A DNA stretch of 10,775 bases from Eudoraea sp. (GTDB lineage: Bacteria > Bacteroidota > Bacteroidia > Flavobacteriales > Flavobacteriaceae), in contig JABDQS010000161.1 of assembly GCA_013042125.1 (NCBI GenBank), positions 1-10,775 on the forward strand, given 5' to 3'. The position numbers and the translations under genes were made by a program. Shown here one piece after another: positions 1 to 4,800 of this stretch (position 1 is the first letter of the stretch; every line of letters starts with the position of its first letter). Below the pieces are notes generated by a model. It made no database searches. It was not told where the DNA came from and saw only the letters and a list, made by a program, of their open reading frames with translations.

Positions 1-95
1 ATGATACTCAGCGCAACACATGCTATACCAGCGGCTTCAATTAAGCGGCAAAGGTACTGCTAATAATTGACAAGAGGGGAGAATGGCCACTATTT
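1..95 (-). pseudogene. Possible degraded coding fragment, partial at left edge (selenoprotein-B/GrdB-like?)
   Basis: Read on the minus strand, positions 1-60 give a protein-like stretch containing LCRLIEAAGIACVALSI, open to the window edge. It is preceded in frame by a TAG stop and has no ATG. The neighbouring frame just upstream reads VAILPSC and then ends at a TGA inside the first stretch. A one-base shift would join the two. From memory, a Cys-containing strand followed by an R-[LV]-[IL]-E-x-[AR]-G-I segment is seen in proteins of the glycine/sarcosine/betaine reductase selenoprotein B family, but the spacing here is shorter than I recall. It may be a frameshifted or decayed gene, a sequencing error, or chance. 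The plus strand over the same bases has a short open frame ending at about 63 that looks less protein-like. Confidence is low because only about 30 residues are visible. Confidence 0.25.
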
Positions 96-110
96 CTAAG
101 CTGCGCCTGG

Positions 111-695
111 TTATTCTTCTTTGATCGCTTCCAGGTAACTTACGAGTTTAGAGAAAGCGCGGGCACGATGGCTTAATCGATTCTTCTCCTCAAAAGTTAG
201 CTCCGCAAAGGTTTTGTCCATGCCGTCTGCCTGAAAAACGGGATCGTAACCAAAACCATTCGATCCCCTGGGGTTAGCGGTGATAACACCTTCAATTACT
301 CCTTTAAAGAAATGGGTCTCTTTCCCCAAGCAAAGGGCAATGATCGTAGTGAATTGGGCGCGCCTGTCTTTCAGTCCATGTAATTGACCTAGTAATTTTT
401 CAATATTTCTTTCCTCGTTCTTAGGTTCTCCTGCATATCTGGCAGAATAGACCCCGGGGGCACCGTTCAATACATGCACTTCCAGCCCGGTATCGTCTGC
501 AAAACACGAAAGTCCATAGTGGTCTAAAACGTACTGGGCTTTCAAAAGGGCATTCCCTTCCAGAGTTTCTGAGGTTTCCGGGATGTCTTCAGTACAGCCG
601 ATAGCATCTAATGATCTTAAGCTTATATTTTTTGGCAGAAGAGAGCCAATTTCTAAGAGTTTATGCTTGTTATGGGTGGCAAATATTAATTCCAT
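111..695 (-). CDS. rdgB: RdgB/HAM1-family XTP/dITP diphosphatase (non-canonical purine NTP pyrophosphatase)
   Basis: This 194-residue cytosolic enzyme belongs to the family that hydrolyses dITP, dXTP and ITP to the monophosphate plus pyrophosphate, keeping deaminated purines out of DNA and RNA. The family hallmarks are in order: the N-terminal nucleotide-binding segment FATHNKHKLLEI (residues 5-16), the ETLEGNALLKA helix (43-53), the metal/catalytic ADDTG (66-70) followed by LNGAPGVYSARYAG, the base-recognition loop GSNGFGYDP (144-152), and the C-terminal SHRARA (175-180). Length matches the usual 190-200 residues, and the start is the ATG directly before ELIFATHN. It is divergent from the membrane methyltransferase gene to its right. 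Nothing in the sequence indicates special regulation. The family assignment is firm. Confidence 0.95.
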   Translation of the reverse strand: MELIFATHNKHKLLEIGSLLPKNISLRSLDAIGCTEDIPETSETLEGNALLKAQYVLDHYGLSCFADDTGLEVHVLNGAPGVYSARYAGEPKNEERNIEKLLGQLHGLKDRRAQFTTIIALCLGKETHFFKGVIEGVITANPRGSNGFGYDPVFQADGMDKTFAELTFEEKNRLSHRARAFSKLVSYLEAIKEE

Positions 696-719
696 GGCTA
701 AAATTTCGAAATGAAGCGA

Positions 720-747
720 TTGAACCTGGTCAAAAGTAGTAATTTTA
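720..747 (+). promoter_or_regulatory. Candidate Bacteroidota-type promoter for the membrane methyltransferase gene
   Basis: TTG at 720-722 is followed after 17 bp by TAATTTTA at 740-747. This matches the Bacteroidota -33/-7 pattern (TTG, then TAnnTTTG) except that the final G is A. It lies upstream of the ATG at 768 but inside the longer open frame that begins at 711, so it favours the later start. It is a pattern match only, in AT-rich DNA where chance matches are common. Confidence 0.3.
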
Positions 748-767
748 GGATCCCTTATTTTCAGTCA

Positions 768-1220
768 ATGCAATTAAGAATTCCACCCGTTCTAATTTTT
801 CTTTTCTCCGCGCTTTGTATGTATCTTCTCGGGATCTTCCTGCAGGTGGGATATTTTGATTTCTTTGGCCGTTTTTATTTGATGGCTGTCTTGCTGGCAT
901 TGGCCTTTCTTATTGGTGTTGCTGCCTTGTGGCAATTCTACAGAGCTCGTACAACAATAGATCCCAGAGAACCAGATCGCACTGAGGTTCTTGAGACCAA
1001 GGGGGTGTATTCGTTTTCACGAAATCCTATGTATCTAGCTCTTTTGCTTGTACTTCTGGCCTGGGGATTGTGGTTAGGTAACGCCTTTAATACCATTCTG
1101 GCTGCAGGATTTGTATCTGTCATGAACAGATTGCAGATAATCCCGGAGGAAACAATTCTTCTAAAGAAATTTGGCAAGATCTATGGGCAATATTGTCTTC
1201 GGGTGAGACGCTGGTTTTAA
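768..1220 (+). CDS. Isoprenylcysteine carboxyl methyltransferase-like integral membrane methyltransferase (ICMT/PEMT superfamily)
   Basis: This small integral membrane protein is 150 residues from the ATG at 768. Hydrophobic segments lie at about 8-26, 36-56 and 88-105. The C-terminal half carries the superfamily signature: GVYSFSRNPMYLA (79-91, with R85-N86-P87-M88-Y89), then the EE pair (127-128), a FGKIYGQY segment and the basic tail RVRRWF. In ICMT and phospholipid methyltransferases these parts form the S-adenosylmethionine pocket at the membrane face. The bacterial substrate is unknown; lipids or small thiols are possible, and the protein prenylation role known in eukaryotes should not be assumed. 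The frame is open back to an ATG at 711, which would add 19 mostly polar residues and leave only 15 bp to rdgB. I prefer 768 because the hydrophobic core starts right after it and a promoter-like site lies between the two. Confidence 0.8.
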   Translation: MQLRIPPVLIFLFSALCMYLLGIFLQVGYFDFFGRFYLMAVLLALAFLIGVAALWQFYRARTTIDPREPDRTEVLETKGVYSFSRNPMYLALLLVLLAWGLWLGNAFNTILAAGFVSVMNRLQIIPEETILLKKFGKIYGQYCLRVRRWF

Positions 1221-1240
1221 GCTTAAACGAGCTCTTTTTG
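1220..1240 (+). terminator. Weak hairpin plus T-run after the membrane methyltransferase gene
   Basis: Immediately after the stop codon, AGCTT and GAGCT can pair (one G-T wobble) around an AAAC loop, followed by CTCTTTTTGG. This is a short five-pair stem with a run of five T, so at best a weak intrinsic terminator. Confidence 0.25.
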
Positions 1241-1262
1241 GTGTCAAGGCAATTTTTTTATC

Positions 1263-1330
1263 AACTTATAGTTTTATATATTAGCATATAAACTTATAAT
1301 ACTATATATTAGCTATATAACTTATAATAA
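1263..1330 (+). repeat. 28-bp AT-rich tandem repeat (2.4 copies) abutting the SatD-family start codon
   Basis: Copy 1 is 1263-1290, copy 2 is 1291-1318, and a third partial copy is 1319-1330, which ends directly at the ATG at 1331. Each full copy starts with AACTTATA and contains TATATATTAGC; the partial copy begins AACTTATAATAA. The copies differ at a few central positions and in the last five bases. The 28-bp period is close to 2.7 helical turns. The repeats occupy the place where the promoter and leader must lie, and the next gene encodes a helix-turn-helix protein, so an autoregulatory operator array is a reasonable inference. No binding site is known to me for this family. The AT-richness means DNA bending or simple low-complexity duplication are alternatives. 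Confidence 0.7.
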
Positions 1331-1942
1331 ATGATCGCAGTTATCACAGGAGATATCGTGAATTCGGAGCAGTATCCCTCTTCAATTTGGATGCCCTTAT
1401 TAAAAAAGGTGCTGAAGAAGTACGGGGAACAGCCAGAAATTTGGGATATTTATAGGGGTGATGAATTTCAATTAAAGACTTCACCCGTAGCTGCATTGGA
1501 AGCAGCTATACAATTAAAAGCTATGATCAAATCGGTAAAAAATTTAGATGTGCGTATCGCCATAGGCATAGGTGATGAAACCTATTCCGGAGGGAGAATT
1601 ACCGAGGCAAACGGAACTGCATACAAACGGTCCGGACGAATGTTTGAGACCTTAAAAGAAGAAAAACGAACGCTGGCTTTGGTAAGTGGTAATAAAACCC
1701 AGGACCACAAACTTAACCTGATGATCAAATTAGCACTCGATTTCATGGATGATTGGAGTCCGGTGTCTGCCAATACGGTAACCTGGACATTACAACATCC
1801 CGAAAGTTCTCAACAAGCAATGGCCAGCCATTTTAAGATCCAACAGTCGGCCGTTAGTCAAAGACAAAAAAGAGCCAGAATGCATTTGTTACAAGAACTA
1901 CTGGAATTCTACAAACAAACAATTATAAATATTACTTCATGA
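1331..1942 (+). CDS. SatD-family protein with C-terminal helix-turn-helix
   Basis: This 203-residue protein is soluble, with no membrane segment. The N-terminal domain has the landmarks of SatD-family proteins: VITGDIVNS (4-12), YRGDEFQL (41-48), VRIAIGIGD (74-82), and a glycine-rich stretch ending in GTAYKRSGRMFE. The family is named after the satD gene of the Streptococcus mutans sat operon, and its molecular function is not established to my knowledge. The pattern of an early DI, a later GDEF and a final RIAIGIG strand resembles the palm fold of nucleotide cyclases and GGDEF proteins, which is inference only. The C-terminus has a helix-turn-helix (about 161-185, QQAMASHFK then SAVSQRQKRAR), like sigma region 4 or simple repressors, so DNA binding is likely. 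Its ATGA start/stop overlap with the DUF3307 gene implies coupled translation. The start directly abuts the upstream tandem repeat. Confidence 0.85.
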   Translation: MIAVITGDIVNSEQYPSSIWMPLLKKVLKKYGEQPEIWDIYRGDEFQLKTSPVAALEAAIQLKAMIKSVKNLDVRIAIGIGDETYSGGRITEANGTAYKRSGRMFETLKEEKRTLALVSGNKTQDHKLNLMIKLALDFMDDWSPVSANTVTWTLQHPESSQQAMASHFKIQQSAVSQRQKRARMHLLQELLEFYKQTIINITS

Positions 1943-2643
1943 TCGTATTTGTTAAACTTTTATTAGCTCATTTGTTGGGCGATTTTCTTCTTCAACCTAC
2001 CAAATGGGTAATTCATAAAGAGGCAAACAAAATAGGTTCAAAGTATCTGTATGCGCATGTATTGATACATTTTTTCCTGGTGCTGATCGTGTTTTTTGAT
2101 ATTTCTTATTGGAAAATAGCCTTGGTAATTGCCTTGTCTCATTATGTGATCGATCTAGGAAAATTGTACTCTTCAAAATGGTTTTCAAACAAAAGCATCT
2201 CCTTTTTTATTGATCAGGCATTCCATATTGTGATCATCTTTGGGTGTGCTTATTACGGCAATGTGATAGGTCAGGCCAGTTACCTGCTTGGACTTATGGA
2301 CTGGGGGTTGATCACGGCCATCTTTTTTCTGACTACGCCCTCTGCCATCATCATGAACATCCTACTTGAGAAAATGTCTAGCCAAATTCCGCTAGACCAT
2401 AAATCCCTTCCAAATGCAGGAAAGTATATTGGAATGATAGAACGACTTTTTGTCTTTATTTTCGTTATCACGGGCCGATGGGAGGGGATTGGACTCCTTA
2501 TAACCGCCAAATCGGTCTTTAGATTTAACGATCTTAAAGAAAGTAACAGTCGTAAACTAACGGAGTACATATTAATAGGGACCTTGCTCAGTTTTGGATT
2601 GGCTATTATAACAGGATTGATCTATACGGCATACTCATATTAA
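1939..2643 (+). CDS. DUF3307-family integral membrane protein
   Basis: This is a 234-residue polytopic membrane protein. The N-terminal part matches the DUF3307 pattern, starting with LLAHLLGDFLLQP (8-20). Regularly spaced histidines and acidic residues stand out: H11/D15, H40/H44, H68/D72 and D92-Q93/H96. They sit at or near the ends of hydrophobic segments, as would be expected for a metal site at the membrane. Further hydrophobic segments lie at about 40-53, 58-72, 93-108, 118-135, 168-182 and 210-231. No function is established for the family to my knowledge; a metal-dependent membrane hydrolase is one possibility suggested by the H/D spacing. The start overlaps the last four bases of the SatD-family gene (ATGA), so the two are almost certainly co-expressed. 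I recall the SatD and DUF3307 families being paired in other genomes, which suggests a shared task. Confidence 0.85.
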   Translation: MIVFVKLLLAHLLGDFLLQPTKWVIHKEANKIGSKYLYAHVLIHFFLVLIVFFDISYWKIALVIALSHYVIDLGKLYSSKWFSNKSISFFIDQAFHIVIIFGCAYYGNVIGQASYLLGLMDWGLITAIFFLTTPSAIIMNILLEKMSSQIPLDHKSLPNAGKYIGMIERLFVFIFVITGRWEGIGLLITAKSVFRFNDLKESNSRKLTEYILIGTLLSFGLAIITGLIYTAYSY

Positions 2644-2689
2644 AATAATACCGCTAGTATCTCAAACCATGTCCATACTGATATAGCGG
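2644..2689 (-). terminator. Bulged hairpin with T-rich tail at the end of the GH3 gene
   Basis: CCGCTAGTAT at 2651-2660 can pair with ATAC (2675-2678) and TAGCGG (2684-2689), with five unpaired bases (2679-2683) and a 14-nt loop. On the minus strand the stem is followed by TATTATTTT, giving a plausible terminator for the GH3 gene that includes its stop codon. On the plus strand no T-run follows the stem, so it would serve the DUF3307 gene less well. The two genes converge with only 10 bp between them. Confidence 0.4.
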
Positions 2690-4612
2690 ATCCTTGGAAT
2701 CATAAGGCACATCTTCCTTTTGCTCCAATACTGCTTCCCAGGATGATGGTAATTCAAAAGGTAGTTTGCCTTCCGGCACCATCTTCCCAAACAAGAGTTC
2801 AGCCAAAACTTCATCACTGGTGCCAAACTCAGCTATCATTGCGCCACTAGCCTCATTGATCTCGGTCAGGATAGCAGGTCGTTCAAGATTGACTACTGCA
2901 ATGGTGGGTTTTTTTGAGATCAACAAAAGAATTTCATTCAGCTCTTCCTGGGTATAGTACAAGCGGCCCTGATGAAAAAATCGTTCAACTATAGATCCCG
3001 TCCTTGGATCGTATGGGGTAGTAAGTCTTTTGATGATAACATCGGCCTCGTCTGCAGAATTTACGACAAGTCCATAATTCATTAGTGTGCTTGTGTCCTT
3101 AATACCCTCCACATAGACCTTCGTTCCTTTCTTTAAAGGCAATAGTCCCTCATTTTTAAGTAATACCGATGATTTGGCCTGGGCATTTTTACCCATTTCC
3201 CTGAACTTAGGATTTCCTGCGATTTCCCCGGAAGCTTTTACACTGACGTAGGGATCATCAAAAAGTCCTAATCGAAATTTATCACGAAGCACCCTTTTTA
3301 CAGAAGAATCGAGGCGTTCAATGGAAATGCTTCCTTCTCTTACAAGTTCCACAATGACCTCAGGAATACTTTCACCTCCAAACTGGTCACATCCTGCGTC
3401 AATCACCTTTTTGACTCGTTCTTTTATACTCAGATCTTCTACTCCCCAGGCTCTTCCTTCACTTATATTAGAGTCTGTTATGATATTCCAATCCGTACAA
3501 ACCACCCCATCAAATTGGAGCGAATCCCTCAATAACCCGGTAATTATTTCCTTGTTAAAGGCAAAAGCGACATTTTCACTTGTCTGATCAACGGGAATGC
3601 CATAATATGGCATGATCTGTGCGGTTTTGGCCGGGAAAGCACCTTCAATAAATGGCTTTACATGATAATCGAAATTATTTCCAGGATACACTTGTTCCTT
3701 TCCGTAAGGGAAATGTGCGTCTTCTCCATCTTTCTGGGGTCCTCCGCCAGAAAAATGCTTTGTCATACAGGCAACACTCTGGGTATTCAGAGAATCGCCC
3801 TGAAAACCCAGGACGTAAGCCTTTGTCATTACCGAAGAAAGGTCGGCATTCTCACCAAAGGTTCCGTTAGTCCTGCCCCAGCGCGGTTCAGTCGCTAAAT
3901 CGGCCATTGGGTGCAACGCCAGTCTGATTCCCACAGACAGGTATTCCTGGCGTGCAATATCTCCAAATTCCCTTACCATTACGGTATCCCTGGTTGCTGC
4001 GAGGCCCAAAGATGTGGGCCATTGAGAAAAAGCAGGTGTGAAAATGGCTGCACCCGGATTGTTCTCTGTTCCATGTCTGGGATCAGTGGCTAAGGTGATC
4101 GGTATTCCCAGCCTGGTGCGCTCTGCCATCTTTTGAATAGTGTTGTTGTATTTCGCCATTTTGACGGCCTCTGTGGAAGTGAGAATATTAAAACTATTCA
4201 TTTTCTTCCTGGCGATCAATTCCGAGTTTGAGGGAAGAAAAAAAGACAGACCTAAGGTCATGATATTAGTAGAAAGAACAGGGGTTTCCAAGGGTTCACC
4301 ATCCGGTGTTGAGCCGATCATAGTGATAAAAAGTGTTCCGGCCTTTTCCTCCAGGGTCATTTGATCCAGAAGATCCTGTACCCTTTCATCCACTGATCTA
4401 TCCCTGTCCTCGTAGATGTCTAAATCCCCATTCTTATTTAGATCACGGAATTCCATACCCCTTCTTTTCAATACTGCTGCTTCAGACCCCAGTAGATCAT
4501 AGTTCGCATTAGAATCCAACTTCATTTTGAAATAAACGATGGCATACCCCAACAGAAGAACAACAACAACAGATAGGATGATGATCTTAAGGAACTTCAA
4601 TAATTTTTTCAT
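2654..4612 (-). CDS. Glycoside hydrolase family 3 protein (beta-glucosidase-like), membrane-anchored
   Basis: This is 652 residues from the chosen ATG at 4612. An N-terminal basic segment and hydrophobic stretch (about 8-29) form a signal anchor. I see no lipobox cysteine and no clear A-x-A cleavage site, so a periplasm-facing anchored enzyme is likely. Next is an EF-hand-like loop (57-68, D-x-N-x-N-G-D-x-D-x-x-E), then the GH3 (alpha/beta)8 barrel with DPRHG, EPRWGRTNGTFGE, the substrate-binding KHF (K285-H286) and the nucleophile region GVVCTDW (D374). The C-terminal alpha/beta sandwich follows (about 450-652), ending YGHGLRY. The fibronectin type III tail of many bacterial beta-glucosidases is absent. 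GH3 enzymes usually cleave beta-glucosides, beta-xylosides or beta-N-acetylhexosaminides; the exact substrate cannot be read here. No SusC/SusD-like genes are adjacent. An alternative ATG at 4654 would add 14 residues before the signal anchor, which is less likely. Confidence 0.9.
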   Translation of the reverse strand: MKKLLKFLKIIILSVVVVLLLGYAIVYFKMKLDSNANYDLLGSEAAVLKRRGMEFRDLNKNGDLDIYEDRDRSVDERVQDLLDQMTLEEKAGTLFITMIGSTPDGEPLETPVLSTNIMTLGLSFFLPSNSELIARKKMNSFNILTSTEAVKMAKYNNTIQKMAERTRLGIPITLATDPRHGTENNPGAAIFTPAFSQWPTSLGLAATRDTVMVREFGDIARQEYLSVGIRLALHPMADLATEPRWGRTNGTFGENADLSSVMTKAYVLGFQGDSLNTQSVACMTKHFSGGGPQKDGEDAHFPYGKEQVYPGNNFDYHVKPFIEGAFPAKTAQIMPYYGIPVDQTSENVAFAFNKEIITGLLRDSLQFDGVVCTDWNIITDSNISEGRAWGVEDLSIKERVKKVIDAGCDQFGGESIPEVIVELVREGSISIERLDSSVKRVLRDKFRLGLFDDPYVSVKASGEIAGNPKFREMGKNAQAKSSVLLKNEGLLPLKKGTKVYVEGIKDTSTLMNYGLVVNSADEADVIIKRLTTPYDPRTGSIVERFFHQGRLYYTQEELNEILLLISKKPTIAVVNLERPAILTEINEASGAMIAEFGTSDEVLAELLFGKMVPEGKLPFELPSSWEAVLEQKEDVPYDSKDPLYQYGHGLRY

Positions 4613-4641
4613 GAGTATGGTTTTATAGTACGGGTCCGGAA

Positions 4642-4665
4642 ATGATGTTGACAAACATTATCATT
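4642..4665. promoter_or_regulatory. Inverted repeat in the divergent GH3 / serA spacer
   Basis: ATGTT (4645-4649) and AACAT (4654-4658) form a perfect dyad around GACA. Beyond them, AATGAT on the left and ATCATT on the right extend the symmetry imperfectly. It lies 30 bp upstream of the GH3 start, where a regulator controlling the hydrolase could bind. No cognate regulator gene is adjacent. It could also be chance in AT-rich DNA. Confidence 0.3.
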
Positions 4666-4753
4666 TTCCAATTTTTATAGGTCTAAAGAAACGAATAATT
4701 TAGTAAAACAATCTTCCTGCCACAGAACTGTTAGTTTTGTTCCAAATTCATTC

Positions 4754-4780
4754 TTGGGTTCTTTTAAATTTCTACTTTTA
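4754..4780 (+). promoter_or_regulatory. Candidate Bacteroidota-type promoter for the SerB-SerA fusion gene
   Basis: TTG at 4754-4756 and TACTTTTA at 4773-4780 are 16 bp apart, resembling the TTG / TAnnTTTG pattern with A in place of the last G. The predicted transcript would begin about 10-15 bp before the start codon. It is a weak pattern match and the spacer is slightly short. Confidence 0.25.
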
Positions 4781-4800
4781 CATCCTGGAAATTACAAAGT

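Noticed and set aside
711..767. Longer N-terminus for the membrane methyltransferase (ATG at 711)
   Set aside because: The extra 19 residues are polar and unlike the family start, and a promoter-like TTG/TAATTTTA pair lies within this stretch.
1263..1330. CRISPR array
   Set aside because: The repeats are directly adjacent, AT-rich, imperfect and only 2.4 copies, with no unique spacers and no cas genes nearby.
3321..3898. Several plus-strand open frames antisense to the GH3 gene
   Set aside because: They mirror the codons of a strongly supported GH3 gene and show no family motif or start signal of their own.
2654..4612. Polysaccharide utilisation locus around the GH3 gene
   Set aside because: No SusC/SusD-like, sulfatase, other glycosidase or sugar-sensing regulator gene is adjacent; the neighbours are DUF3307 and serA.
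4613..4654. Longer N-terminus for the GH3 protein (ATG at 4654)
   Set aside because: It would place 14 polar residues before a normal basic-plus-hydrophobic signal anchor that already begins with its own ATG at 4612.
4648..4676. E. coli-like sigma-70 promoter starting with TTGACA
   Set aside because: TTGACA is present at 4648-4653, but no TATAAT-like hexamer lies at the right distance, and Bacteroidota primary sigma factors do not use this consensus.
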